From contig JABMCL010000714.1 of NCBI GenBank assembly GCA_018857735.1, positions 341,001 to 405,000 on the forward strand: a stretch of DNA of 64,000 nt, read 5' to 3'. The position numbers and the translations under genes were made by a program. Below are positions 21,637 to 58,792 of the stretch, in pieces; position 1 is the first letter of the stretch, and each line of letters opens with the position of its first letter. The notes beneath the pieces were generated by a model that worked only from the letters and a program-made list of their open reading frames with translations, did not search any database and was not told the origin of the DNA. This DNA is from Alviniconcha marisindica (Eukaryota; Mollusca; Gastropoda; Provannidae).

Positions 21637-24600
21637 TGTAAGTAAAGCACAAGCCAATTCACTGTGATGCTACACTTAGAGGCTTGAGAAAGAATGAAAT
21701 TGAATGAATAGAGAAAGAAAGACAGAATTTCTGGAAATAGACAAAGGAAGTAAAATTATGTTCTAGGCAACTCCAGGCTCGAAAAGAGATCTTCAAAAGC
21801 TTGGGACTCTCAGCAGAGCAGACCTGGATTTATGCGTATTATCCTACCACAGAACAGTGAACTCAAATGATCTTACTCCCTGAAAACAAGCCACTAACAT
21901 ATTTCCAAAGCATTTTGTGCTTGATATTTTTAATATTCATAACCAACATCTAAGGTTTGAAACTGACAAAATAAGAACATAAAAATAACACAACCTGAAG
22001 GACAAACTTTCTGATCCATATGCAGCCTTGAATCATGTCAGGGTCACTTGAAATGGTGTGAAAGTGTAAAGCTCAAAAAAGGTTATTCATCACACAAAAT
22101 CTTGACAGATCCAGTAAAGCCACATATACTGATATACACTCATTCCACAGACCCTCACAACATGATCTGATTTGATAACTGTTCTTGCATTGCAATACCA
22201 AACCTTGTTCTATGTGTGAAAAATAACAACACACAGATTCTACCCCCCCCCCCCCCCCCGGCCCATTTTTTGTTGTTCCACATTTGTAAACAGCATATAA
22301 TTATGATAAATTAAAGGTGTAAGCTTGAGTAGTGAAATATATTAAACCTGTCAACACTCAAGTATTCATTCTCCATTGGACCTCAAATGAATAAAACTGC
22401 ATAAAGAGGTTATTTTAGTCAAATTCATCCGAAAATTACATTGGAAATGATAAACAAATCTTTAAATAATTTGTTACTACACACATAACACATATAAACA
22501 TGTGTTTTACACGTCATATATACTCATCAAAACAATACTGGCTCCAGCTGCAAAAGTGATACTGGTACTGGTCAGAAACTTGCACAGGCAGGTTTCAATG
22601 CCAAGTACATCCACACAAATTACTTCTCGAATAAACATGCACATGCATGTTTTATTACCAAGTACATGCACAAAAATTACTTCTGAAACAATCTGACAAA
22701 AATTACTTATGAAACAATCTGTTTGTTGTTGTACTCTTTTTCTGTTTTAATTTCCATCACTGCATTACTGAGTCCTTGTTTTTTCACAAGGTGTAAATAC
22801 TGAATATTGTTTACTTGTATGTGTGCATATTTCTTTCACATCTAACTTTGTGCAGAAGATCCCCTGAAGTATTTCTGAAACATGCAGAATATTTCATGGT
22901 TAGCATGTTACTGGCTCCATAGGAGATATGTCTTCCTAAAATGTGCTTGTTTTTTTGGCCCACATTTTTCAACACAAAAATGAATCAAAGCATAACTGAA
23001 ATGTTCAACGAAACTCAATAAATTATAAAAAGAACAAAGAGAGAAAAAGTCCTTGTGAGTATTCTTCTTTACACACACCACAACAGAGTAAAGCAGGCTG
23101 GATTTCAAGTCAAAATCTGTTGAAAAGAACAGCAATATTAGAAACTTTGGCATACATGTATAAACATATCAATCAGACTTCAAAAGCACACAAAACTAAC
23201 ATTTAATCTACTGTTACATTTTCAACCAGAAGCATGACAAAGACATAACAAACTAGATAAAAGTCACACAAATATCATGTACAGTCCATGCATTTAAACT
23301 TGGAACAAATGTAGCTACTCTATGAATCTAGCTGTACAGACATCTGTGTTGTTCAAACATACTAAATGAGTCATTTTCACTTTGCAGTTCAAACTCTCAC
23401 AATCTGCTCTTATATCAATAAGTACAATCATTAAAGAGAACAGTACAGTGGAACTCATCATGAAAGACCACCCTAGTGAGAGATCATCCCTCTCTGACCA
23501 CCACTTTTGGGGGAAACCATTTCTTCCACATCTCCATGTACCTCTGACCAAGGACCACCCCTCTTTTGAGAACACTTTCACTGGGATTTTAGGGCCGTCT
23601 TACTACACTTTTGATTTGAGATGGGACTTGTGTTCATACACTGTATAGTATACTTCATTGTGTTTCAATTTTTTTATCATGTCGGTCCCCCCCCAGAGTA
23701 CATGTGGTAGTATAGTCTGCAAGAAATAGAAATGGTTAATGTTTTCACAGAATCTGAATCTGCCATACATACATACCATACTCATAATAAGCAGATTGGT
23801 ATGAACTTTTAACAATCACCCACAACTATTGAACAAATCGTATACAATCTAGACTTAAAAGCAATGTGCAGTTTTACTTCTTTGACACCCGTGAAAATAT
23901 TTCAAGGGCATGAAAACTCATAGGAGTGGGCAGTGCTCAACAGAGGCTATAATAGTCATGCAATGACTGAAAGACCTCCCTGAAACAGAGTCAACACAGA
24001 AAGAAAACAAAGGACAGAAAAACACAAGCACAACTGTTACAGTTCTTGTTAAAAAAACGAAGCATCAATTATGGCAAAAGTTGATAAAAGTGATCTAGTC
24101 CATGCATATAACAACAAAAAGTCTGAGCTGGAGAGGATGAGAACTCACCAAAATATACAGCCATGAATCTCCACCACTGAATGATGCTGCAATGACCTTG
24201 AAATGTGGTCACAGTCACTAAAAGTAGTATGAACAAGTACTGCCCTTGTGCAAAGTTTGGTATCTACACTTATAATGTCCAAGACAATTGCAATGTTGAA
24301 GTTTTCACCATGCCTGAATAGCAGGCTGGATGGCCCAAAACTGATCATTGTGCAGAAGTAGTATTTTTCCTCTTCAAGTGAGACACAAATCATGCCAAAT
24401 GTATGCCGAAGACAGGTGTTGGAAAATTTGAGTTTTGCACATTCTGTGACCTGAGGTGTAGCAGATATGGCTGGACCACGGAAAATCTCAGTTTTAGCAT
24501 AGTGCTGCACTGTCAGGCTGCCAGCCACTCATCCAAGATCTCAAGCTATTTAACTCAGTACACATGGCACAAATGGAAACAGTGGAATGCCAGGCAGTGA

Positions 24601-24694
24601 TGATTAACATACATAGAAAATTCAAATGAAAAAATAAATCAGTCTCCTTGAGTCATACAACAGCTACAAAGCACAACTGTGTTCAAAGTGCAAG

Positions 24695-25100
24695 CAGACC
24701 TGTTTACACTCAAATATAGATAAGAGCGCACTTTCAAATCATTTCTTTTCCATTTTATTTTGTTCTCCGTGAAAAATAATCTCTTTAACACAGCTTCCAG
24801 AAAAATGTTGAACGCTCATACTTTGCAGCGAAATACAAGCCTCGCCAAAATTCAGTGCCGAGACTACAACTACACAAAGCACAATACAGAAATGACACTA
24901 CAGTAGTGAGAGGTCATGAGACTTACACATGTGCCGCTGAAAACCCAGAATTGGGCACATTCTGGACTGGAAAACAAACAAACCGAAAAACATGTGTAGA
25001 AATATTTATGATAGCATTTTTTGAAAATTTTCAATTTCATATGCTGAAAACCTAGGCACACAAAATATGTCCAAATTGTATGATTAAAAAGGTCTCTGCA
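24695..25100. mobile_element. Possible second hAT-like element sharing the CAGACCTGTTTA end
   Basis: The same 12-base terminal string as at 20200 occurs at 24695-24706, followed by CpG-containing sequence and 'gactacaactacac' near 24865, matching the subterminal motif of the element at 20200. A right end is uncertain; 'ttaaaaaggtctctgc' near 25085-25100 is an imperfect candidate, and the flanking bases do not match. Borders are a guess. Confidence 0.35.
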
Positions 25101-25929
25101 TATACGTAAAGACGACCACAACTAGACACGCCCACACAGAAAAAAACACCTCTACAAAAAAGAAATCTGCCACAACAGTTTGGGTACCCCCCCAAAAACA
25201 ACAACAACAACACAAAAACACTTCAGTTTTCATGGACAAGTCTTAAATTTGCAAAGGGTCCACAGGAGCTGGTTTTACTCTTTACTTTTATTTCTGATCT
25301 TGATTTTCACTACACAAATACATTATATAAAAACCAGGCAACCATTTTTTTCTCCTTTCAAGACAACTGATCTCAAATGTAACAAATTGTGCACATCTCA
25401 GTCACGGAGTTACAAAGAAAGATTTGTTGTCATACTGAAAATGCCGCCTTACACTTTACAGGAGAAGAAGAACCAACCTTGTTTTGATCCAGCCAGTTAG
25501 GTTCTTTCTGACAAGCCTCTTCAAGCCTAGATGGTGCACACACCATACATTTCACTGTCTGGCCCAACAGCCCACAGCATCATATCACAAATGGAAAATA
25601 ATCTCAGCAAACTGCCATGTGATGCTCACACAATTTCTGCATTTGATGAAAAACTGTTGACGTGGACAGAACTGAGGTGGTTAGCTGTGGTCGGCCACTG
25701 ATGGTCAATTCTTCTAAATAAAACTGGAACACTCATGCACAGTATGCATAACTGTAAACCTCAGTCAGGGTATGTTTCCTACCTACTTTCTATCAAATGG
25801 AAACCTCAATGCCAGCATTTCATTTCCTGGAGGACCTGTTCCTTGAAAAGCCTGCCTGCATATGATTGCACCAACAACAGGATGCTGACGAAAGCCCGGG
25901 CGAGATCAGTGAGAAATTGAAGCCAGTCA

Positions 25930-49905
<23,976 letters not shown>

Positions 49906-51335
49906 AGTTCGGGTTTGGTTGACCAGGCCGAGTGTGACTGTGTAGCTGTGCGAAGACTCTCACTCACACTTTCTCTGAAGAAGCGATTAACATGACGGTA
50001 TGGCAGTGGTGCACTCACCTACACATGATCTTAAATCTACTGTCATGCAAGTTGCCGCACTATAATCTCACACTGACCGATGGCAATGATGTTTCGCTTT
50101 TCAACACATCTCTGGCGCCCTCTCGCTCATGTCATTGGTTACTACTTACTCTCAAATAAATCAGAAACTAGAATACTTGCAGAAATCTACGTCTAAAAGC
50201 ATTTTGAAACAAACGTGCCTCTGTAGACATTTCTAAGACTTAAGGACATTATGCACATATATGTGAAAGGGAAACTCTGTGTAAAATGAAAAGAAGAAAA
50301 TAATTAATCACTATTCGGGATTTTTCGCTACGTTTTTACCTCCTTTCAATAAGAACAGTGTCTCTACTCGAGCAGACGAATCTTTATGCTCCAAAGAAGA
50401 AACACTCTGTTCTAAGTAAGAATAATACCATTTTAAACAGGTATACCTGTTAGAGTTCAACACAATCCAACTGGTGCAAAACACAAGTAAACAAAAGCAG
50501 TCAGTGGCGCACAGAGGGAAGAGTACTCGTTCTGGAAAGCCAAAGTTACGCACGATTGAACGTGGTCATCAAAATGGATGTGCTAGCAATTTGGTGCCGG
50601 TGTTTCCCACTCAAATTCTGCGCAAAAGTCCTTCGGATGAGGCTATAAAGAGGTCCCCCGGGTATACAAAAAGATCACATATGCACGTCAAGGATCCTAT
50701 AGTCCAGTGGATTACGGAAACACCAAAATAACCAAGCATGCACGAAAAGTGTTGGCAGTCTATACGAAATTAGACGAAGAATTCCAGTGATCACAGCAAT
50801 ACTGAAATAATCACTCTGACACATACGCATAATAACGTATATATAATATTTTTTTGAAGCTCACAAGGCTCAGGGCAGCTGTAAATTAGGACAGCATAAC
50901 ATAATTTCTGCTTCTTCCTTTCTTCGGTGATGTTAATGTCAGTAGATACCCCAATCAAGGAACTGACTCCACAGTTTTTCTCCCGATTCATAGCCATAGA
51001 CAACATGATTATTCTGCCTTATGTCAGTCCAAAACGGATTATTTATGGCCGAATCATTCCGTCACGGACTTTCTTTTTTTCGTGTGCAACATTTATGTGC
51101 TTGTTTGATGACATATGCCCCTGAATGTCTTATGCAGAATTGTTGTTGTTGTTGTTAATCTGGCTTAACATCCGTTTAATTTGTGTGGCAGCGTCGTTCA
51201 CTTTGTACGCGGCAAAAATAATGAACTGCAGGACTTGAAATGGCCAGAGTACATGTGACACTGGTATTCCAGTTTAGAAATATCTCCTTTTAGAAACGAA
51301 AGGAGGACAATGTCCCAAAATTGTTCCGCCTCGAA
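49906..51335. promoter_or_regulatory. Shared upstream region of head-to-head TTC39 and SLC66A3
   Basis: The start codons of TTC39 (minus, 49905) and SLC66A3 (plus, 51336) face away from each other across 1430 bases, so both promoters should lie here. The first 200 bases next to TTC39 have several CpG sites. A degenerate SINE fills about 500-725 of the 50 kb block. I see no convincing TATA box and cannot place either transcription start; whether one bidirectional promoter or two separate ones act is inference. Confidence 0.4.
50500..50725 (+). mobile_element. Degenerate SINE (family F) of a type known from gastropods
   Basis: The left part 'ggcgcacagagggaagagtactcgtt...gcacgattgaacgtgg' resembles a tRNA head (box A like GGGAAGAGTACTCG, box B like GATTGAACG). 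The body 'ccttcggatgaggctataaagaggtccc' resembles the widespread snail SINE body CGGATGAGACGTTAAACCGAGGTCCC, and 'gcacgtcaaggatcct' resembles its next block. This is recalled family knowledge and was not checked by search. It lies between the TTC39 and SLC66A3 start codons. Confidence 0.55.
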
Positions 51336-52146
51336 ATGGCGTCTGCCTTGAGCAATATGCTGACCGTTTTGTGCAGTTTCCTCAGTGTGACTGTGATTAT
51401 AGCATGTTTGGTGTTGAAAGTGCCACAGATTTTCAGGGTGCTTAAAGAAAAAAGGACCAAAGGGCTGAGTATGTACAGTGTTCTTCTGGAACTCTGTGCG
51501 TAAGTTTTTGTTTATTCTTTTTGAGGTCAACAGCTGAACTTTGTAAAAAGTTATTACAACTTATGTAAAAGTGAAGCATATTCACCAAGCAGTTCCTGCT
51601 TAATGGATAGTGGCAGCCTACATATATATAAAAAGGAAGAACACACTATTACTACTGTTACACAGTACACATTTTTAGTCCATAGATGTATATAGTATCA
51701 GATTCTCTGTATCATTTTGTACCACTATCACTGTATCAGGGTAAGGTCACACATGCTGTGATGTCTTTTGTTTAATTTGAAATTCATATCACTTATAAAT
51801 GTGTGCACAAACATGTGGCATTACTACAGACATACAGTACTGGATTACACCAGTATAATATTGTAATAAATAATACTTTGACAAATAACATTGCCGTAAA
51901 TTGTGTGGACGTAAAACATCAAGTTACTTACTTAAGTACTGCATTAATCATTCATCATGGTTTCAGGTACACAATCATGCTTACATACCATTGTGCTATG
52001 AGCTACCCTCTCTCAACCTATCTGGAATATTGTTTTCTGGTTCCACAAGGTATGCTATTTGTTACTGTTTATAAATACTATAATTACTTAGTGATCAGTG
52101 CATTGGTATACTGTGCATGTGTGTCATTATGCTTGTGTGTGTGTGT

Positions 52147-52181
<35 letters not shown>

Positions 52182-53226
52182 ATGCACATGCGCTTGTGTG
52201 TGTATGTACAATCATGGACATTTAATGAATATATCTAGACAATAGAAATAAAAGAGGAAGAAAGGGAAAAAAAGAATGTGTGTGTGTGTGTGTGTGTTTG
52301 TTGTTGTTGTTGTTATTATTGATTGCTTTTATATAGTGCTATTCTCCACTCTCAAGCAGACGCACTGCACTTGCATGTAATTCTGCATAAGTGACTAGCT
52401 TGTTATAGTGAATTTTGAATATTCACCAAAATGGTGTACTGGCAACACTGGCATGGCTGGTGCCACATGAAAATGCTGCTGTCTTGGCACATTCTGTGTA
52501 CACCATACAACCATGCACCATGTCACTTTATGCAAAGGTAAGGTGCATGCATGTTTTGCTGTAGCCTGCCACCTGCACTTTTGGCAGAATGACCAGGATC
52601 TGCATTTAAGTGCAAGCCAGTGTGGCAGTAATCAAAACATACAAAGTCACAAATAGATTGAGAGGGTTCTGAGGCAGATAGAGTAAAACAAGAACACTTG
52701 TTTTTGAAACTGAAAACTGCATTGAGATACTTGACATTGCAGCTATCAGCTCAGATTTAACATCTTGTTTTTCACTGATTTCAGATTTGATTTTACTGTC
52801 TTTGGTGCTCCACTTAAAAGGAAATTTGACCACAAGCAGCTTACCATTCTTGGCATTGTATCCTTGGTTTAGCATACAAGTATTTTTTATTGTGTGTGTA
52901 TGAGTGAGTGAGAGAAAACTCGGAACTTCAATACAGAAGGTTAAGAAGTTAGGCTATACACCCATTTCACTGAAATCTGCGCACATGCACAATGGACTGG
53001 CGTACACGATTTGCCGGACGTAGGGGGAATGTGTCAGCTGGGTTGCTGCATAACCGTATTTCCCTACCACATCCCATACACCATTGGTTGAATAAAGCCA
53101 AGAATTCTGTGGAATGTCTGTCTTTTAGTTTCTGTAACAAGGCAAAATATCGCAATCAGTGCTGATTCGAGAATGATCCCCAGTCTGTTGAGAATGAAGT
53201 GGTTTTTTATTTTCACACACACACAC

Positions 53227-53280
<54 letters not shown>

Positions 53281-53570
53281 GTACTGTATACATGTGTGTA
53301 AATTAGGATGTATGTGTAACTTGACACACACATGTTCACAGGTTTCCATGCACATGCCCACACACATGGAATTTATAGTGTGTGTTTGGCAACTCAGAAT
53401 GTTTTGTCATTTAATAAAACAAAAGCATGGAGTGCATAAATACACAAAAATCAGTTGCATAATAATACATTACTACACATATTTAGTCAAACAAAGGAAA
53501 GTGAAACTGACACACACTGAAACACATCATCAGTCCTTGCACTCACAGTTGCCTGCACGCACACATGCAT

Positions 53571-53620
<50 letters not shown>

Positions 53621-56600
53621 AGACTGTATGTGTGTAAATTAGGATGGATGTGTAACCTGACACACACACATGCTCACAGGTTTTTGTGCATGTGCCCACA
53701 TACTTGGAATTTATAGTGCGCGTTCAGTGACTCAGAGCGCTCTGTTGTTTAATTTAAAAAATGCGTGGAATGCATAAATATTCACACAAAAATCAGTGGC
53801 ATAATAATAATACATTACTGCTCATACTTAGTCATACAAAGCAAAATGAAACTGACACACACTGAAACATGAACACCCTTACACTCACAGAGTCGCCTGC
53901 ATGCATGCATGATCACACACACATACACATGCATGCATGCACACACACACGCACATACACACACACACACACATAGGCGGATCACACACACTTGGATTGC
54001 AAGTGCGGATAGCACTGCTCCCACCCCCCTCCCCTCCACCAAACTGGCTCACCCAGATTTTTTTTTCAAATAATGATAATGGTCAGGTGCCAGAGCTTCT
54101 TTCTCAGTAAATGGATTGTATGAACTGGAAATTTTACTAAGTCTGTGGGCATCCAAACTGATTCTGTCCTGTCAGATCTCAGTACGCTCGAAGTCAGTGT
54201 CAGCACGTTCCCCCCTACGTCTGCTTTGGAGGAGTTGTAGAACTTTGTAGTCAATTCTGATTGGTTGTCACTGTGTGACAGCAAGATAAATGAAAGGGGT
54301 CTATTGCCTATTAGATTCTTGCAATCTGTCCCCATAAATTAAAGGCTGAAGTCCTCTGTGTGTCACTATATTTAAATTATACAATTTAAATAAATAAAGA
54401 ACAGTATCAACAAGAACTAGCAAAAAAGTAGCATGCTAAATAAATAATGATGAGGATAATATTTAATAACAAATCAGTAGTTACATTTGTGGAAATATTG
54501 AGAGCAAACAACAGTCAAAAGCATCCAAATGACACCATTTTCATAGAAAAACAAACACACACATCTACACAAAACAGAATAACAACCAACAATTGAATTA
54601 CAAAGCTAATTAATCACAAAGATTGCAACATAAACAAATCATGTGGTTATAGAAAAGAGGCTCAAAAATTGTCATAGCATTATAATTTAGATAATTTATA
54701 TATAAGCTGCAACTGGCAGAATAAGGGTATAGTAAATTATACAGCTTTCCTTTTTGTATGATTACTGTGATCAGTTACATACAAGAGAATTATAATAATT
54801 ATTATTGATAAGTGATGAAAACAATAATGGCATATTATCTGATCATACAGTATACAGGCACAGAAAGCTTAACAAACAATAACTTAGCAATAGCATACTT
54901 CATTGGTTAATTATGAGGATCTTGTACATGTATATATTTATCTTGAAACATGCGCTAACATGTACGTTTTCATTTTCTGAGGAAGAGAGTTCCTGATCAA
55001 TGACCCAGAAACAGCAAAAATGTTGGTCAAGATTTATAGGTTAATGTGAGTGCAGGGTAAGACATAGTTTAGTATCTTGCAAATACTTGTAACCAAGTAC
55101 CAAGTCCTACTTATCCATAAAGACCACACACACACACACAAAAGGGGAGGGGGGGGTGGGGGCAGACAATTGAGAAAGATGGACACAAGAGACAGAGATG
55201 GAGGACATTACTTGGCACACATTATATTAACATGCATTTTAGTGCCAAGTAGGTGGCCACCATCATGTGCCTTATAAAATGGCATAGAGTGTGCAATGTG
55301 AATCTGAGGCATTGACGACTCCAGGTTGTCGCTAGCAGCAGTTGCAAGTCACAGTGAGGTTTAAACTTTTCACTTGACAGAAATACTGTGTCAGTGCCAA
55401 CCTTAACAAACACCCATATATGCCTTTCTGTGTTATGTCCTTGCTTTTCGTCTTGTTCCTGATGCTGTCTTGACAACCTGTATTGTGAGTATACTTCTTC
55501 AACTTTTGATAGTCACAGTGAGCTTTATTGTTGTGCAATTGAGGAGTGTGGCAAAATCTGCCAGACAGATGAGTGGGTGTGGCACTTCTGAGGAAGCATT
55601 TACCCACCATTCTTTCTTTACACTTGGGTTTTGACCCAGCGTTGACTTAGTGACACTGCCAGAACAGCATTCTTTCACAACAGGCTGTGGCACCAATGAT
55701 GAATCACGGAATATTCAAGATCTGTACTGTACATTTTCGCCCTGATATAACCATAATGGTTGACTTGGCGTAAAACACAGTTACTTACTGTATATTATCA
55801 GGGGAGACAAACCTGGCAGGGGGCTCAGCATGTTTAGTTATTACCAGTATATATATGCTATATAATATAGTAATAACATTGAGCAGCTTTGTCCTTTCCG
55901 TTTAAGTACATACATGTAGCAGTTTTCCTTTACCAGTGTTTCTTCAGTGTGTACGACTAAACTGAATCTTGTTTGTGAAGCACTGCAAATCTTCCAAGTA
56001 ATGCTCAAAATCCTGATGGATCAAGATACTCTTTTGGGCATTGCAGAGCCTTGTCACTCCTGTGTCTGTGAGCAGCAAGCTTGTACAGATTGTGGCACTG
56101 TTGCGTTCCCAAGATGCAGGTGCTGTCAGCGCAGCTACCTGGGCTTTGGCTACATACGGCACCCTGGGTAATTATAATGCATGCACAGTACTGTGTAGTA
56201 ACATGAATTCATGAGTGAACCTCTTGCTTTGAAAAATTACCATTATCAACTGGATAGATAGATGGAAATCACTGTAACCTTCTTTTTTTTAAAGAAGTAA
56301 TTATTATTAACTGGGATCTCAAGAAATCATCAAAACTGGAAAGTAAACTAATTTTGCCATAATCCCTGTGACATTTAAAATGGTCAAGGACAGCAAAACT
56401 GATATGAACCTAGAGCTCACTTGAGCATCCAAGGAAACACCAATAGGAGAACATTATTTCCCTTGAGAACCTTAACACCAACAGACCAGAAAAGCATGTC
56501 TGATTTCTACCTGTGATCTTGTACAGTTAGGTCAAAACTTACTGGGAAAATACAGCTATCAATTAGATCTTCCTAATGATGATATGACCTTTGAAATACA

Positions 56601-57592
56601 TTGAGGTCATAAAAACTGGAATACATGTAATGTATGAAAGTGTAAAGCTGACTGGTGGTCAGCACCCTGCCAAACAGTTATAGAAAAACAAAGTTTTACA
56701 GATCTTAGAGAAAAGCTAACTTTTAAAAGGGTTTTGTTACAACCTGTGGCACACCAGGAACACATTGTCAACATAATGTCCCTAAGATACACTAAAGTCT
56801 TGATAAGCATTTTATGCATGGTCTTGTCTAGATGTGTGCAAATCATATACAAGGTTCAAACTGAATTTGATCAAAACTTGAACAACAAAAGAACAGCTGG
56901 GTCAAGGTTGTCATTATATCAATCTTCGCATTAACAGGTAAAATTGAATGGTAAGCAGGTTACTTTTGTTTTTGTACACCCAGCCAAAAGGTTGAATGGT
57001 GGTTATCATCGTAATTTGAAAGATGTTGCTTTAATAGTGGCTGAGAACTCTCCAAAGTTATGAGTTGGCTTTGAATATTCCAATTTCAACTCATTTAGAG
57101 AGCAGAAAAATGTACTTCTGGGTATCATGTAAATGCTGCATTTTCACCCAGAATTCTTATTACATCTAAATATCACCATGTCCATTGATACTCTCTGTTG
57201 GCAACCACGCACTATAGTCACATATCACTTGACATGGAAAATTCCCAGTGAGTTAAAGTTTTTGTCACAGACAGATGGTGATTTGGATTAACACTGATCA
57301 TGGACTGCCAAGATTTTTCATGCTAGTCGATAAAATCCAGCTCAAGATGCCAACTAAAGTAGGGTCAACTGATACAGCTCATCTGAACTGAGTTACTACG
57401 ACATACAAATTCCACATCAGTCTTGTGAAGCATTACCTTTTTTCTTCTCCATTTTCAGCCCGGAGTATAACTACACTTGTGCAGACAGGTGATCTTATGG
57501 TGCTGCTGAACTTTGCCATCAGTTTCCTGCTTAACTCCACTATGACTACACTAATCGTCATCTACCAGTTCAAGAAACCAAAGGATGATTAG
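51336..57592 (+). CDS. SLC66A3: PQ-loop repeat protein 3 (SLC66A3/PQLC3), four exons found, middle exon not found
   Basis: Exons are 51336-51499, 51967-52049, 56026-56167 and 57459-57592 (stop TAG 57590-57592). The first two join in phase to code for 82 residues, containing the PQ-loop motif LKVPQIFRVL, then KGLSMYSVLLEL and YPLSTYLEY. The third and fourth join in phase: SKLVQI, RSQDAGAVSAATWAL, then ARSITTL, DLMVLLNF and a short charged tail KKPKDD. In human PQLC3 about 40 residues lie between exons 2 and 3; no such exon could be recognised in 52050-56025. The start of the 56026 exon is also uncertain, since gcag at 56043-56046 is another possible acceptor. The family are multi-span endomembrane proteins of the PQ-loop (MtN3-like) clan; the substrate of SLC66A3 is not established. 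The start is the first ATG of the open frame. Confidence 0.88.
52300..52610 (-). mobile_element. SINE family B, copy without head, minus strand
   Basis: It matches 43851-44160 from the 'ttattattgatt.g.ttttatatagtgctattctcc' tail through 'accatgcac...gtgtcactt' to 'cctgccacctgcacttttggcagaatgaccaggat'. The tRNA-like head is missing, as usual for 5' truncation. It lies in the large SLC66A3 intron where an exon is missing. Confidence 0.8.
53205..53990. repeat. Tandem duplication of about 345 bases with CA tracts
   Basis: The block from 'tgtgtgtaaattaggatg.atgtgtaac.tgacacacac' through 'ggaatttatagtg', 'gcataaata' and 'aatcagt.gcataataa' to 'actgacacacactgaaaca' occurs at about 53290-53530 and again at 53628-53870. 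CA microsatellites lie at 53213-53278, 53569-53618 and 53935-53970. The copies are about 85-90 percent alike. It is the third case in this window of a unique block duplicated between dinucleotide tracts. Confidence 0.88.
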
Positions 57593-58786
57593 TGCCTGCT
57601 GTCTTCACTTCTCTGCTGACACATGCCCAACACTATACCAGTTTATTTCAGTATGGATGCTTGTGAATAATTGAAAGTCTGTGAGGAAGAATGGTGATCA
57701 TGAAAATATATCCACATCAGTCTGCAGGTGATGCCAAAGTGCTTGAGAAAAAGGTTGCTGGATGTGAATGGATTGTATGAAGGACAGATACAAGATTTTT
57801 TTTTAATGTGACCAAAATCTTCAATTTGTACTGCTGCAGGTGAATTTTTATTTGCTTGAGAAAAAGGCTGCTGGATGTGAATGGATTGTATGAAGGACTG
57901 ACACAAGATATAAAAAAAACATGACCCAAATCTTCGATTTGTACTACTGCGGGTGAATTTTTATTTGCAAGCATTCATCTCATCGTGACATCAAAACACA
58001 TGAACACAATGTACATTTTCTGTGGATAAATATATATAGCGCAAATGAAATGTACACAAAATCAACACGGGGTAGCTTCACTCTCCCAAATGATACGACG
58101 ATCAGACAATATATGAAATTTAGAGATTGCAGTAACTGAAGCTTATTAACTGCCATAATATTCCAGACTGTAACAATACACCCATGTTGAAAGAAAGTAA
58201 ATCAGACTTGACCCTCCTTGCTTAATATATTAAGGGAAGTAAAGAGGATGCCATGTGGTTAGGAGCATGCTGCTTTTAAATGAGGGCAACACACAAAGAT
58301 TGATTCCATGCCCTATTTTCTGCCAGAATCTTTTTTGCCTTTGCTCAGCAGAACTGAAATATGTATCACCTAATACTGATTGAACTTTCTCTAAAAAGTA
58401 CCAGTTACTCAGTTAATTTTGTGGCTCCTTTATCCCATGTAAAACAGGAGCAGCTAAGAGTCACCCTGGGAACTGAAACTCGCCTTGTTTACAAAAAGAG
58501 ATGCAAGTTTGACTATTAATGACTTGCTAGGAGGTGGCAGATTGCTCCCTTATTAACCCTGTCTTTCATTCACATGTGATGGGGAGAAATGTTAGCTTCT
58601 GTTAGCATGGTTAAGGTTTGTCTATATCATTATCAACAGCTCTTTAGCTGAAGTAACTAATGCTGCATAATTTTGAAAACAGCATGCATCATGAATGTTT
58701 CAGTGGTGATAGTGCATGACATAGTACATGTAGGTAACTCCTCCAAAACACAGCACTTGAATACACAAACAAACTGGAGTAACAAT
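57593..58786 (+). other. Probable 3'UTR of SLC66A3
   Basis: There is no coding signal. It contains a two-copy repeat (57740-57968) and a weakly tRNA-like stretch near 58235-58310. No perfect AATAAA was seen on the plus strand, so the transcript end is open. Confidence 0.4.
57740..57968. repeat. Two tandem copies of a 114-base unit in the SLC66A3 3'UTR
   Basis: 'cttgagaaaaagg.tgctggatgtgaatggattgtatgaaggac.gacacaagat....aatcttc.atttgtact.ctgc.ggtgaatttttatttg' is present at 57740-57853 and 57854-57968, about 90 percent alike. Confidence 0.9.
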
Positions 58787-58792
58787 TTTATT
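58787..58792 (-). terminator. Candidate poly(A) signal of the syntaxin-like gene
   Basis: On the minus strand AATAAA sits in 'AGTACTCAATAAAATTGTTACTCCAG', a very typical animal 3'-end context. It implies a 3'UTR of about 3.8 kb (62581 back to about 58770) meeting the SLC66A3 3' end tail to tail. Confidence 0.5.

Larger units (their letters stand above)
14050..25929. other. Gene-free stretch between the converging SLC35B3 and TTC39 genes
   Basis: No conserved coding exon was found on either strand over nearly 12 kb. Part of it may be 3'UTR of the minus-strand TTC39 gene; several TTTATT strings (14043, about 21447, about 24753) could be its poly(A) signal. Recognised content is listed separately: microsatellites near 14521 and 15022, a 65-base minisatellite at 16675-17115, a SINE head at 19863-19944, the hAT-like element at 20200-21636 and a second hAT-like end at 24695. 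Around 23440-23600 is a 'cagtggaact...gaccacc' segment resembling the end of a small inverted-repeat transposon. The rest shows nothing I can name. Confidence 0.5.

Noticed and set aside
52050..52225. Continuation of SLC66A3 exon 2 as coding sequence
   Set aside because: The frame stays open but soon becomes a TG microsatellite coding for Cys-Val, and resemblance to the expected segment is weak. The gtatgc donor after CAAG is preferred; kept as an alternative in the findings.
55222..55696. Overlapping minus-strand frames with several Cys and His
   Set aside because: No recognisable zinc-finger spacing; frames overlap without a consistent protein. It could be an old transposon, but nothing supports a name.
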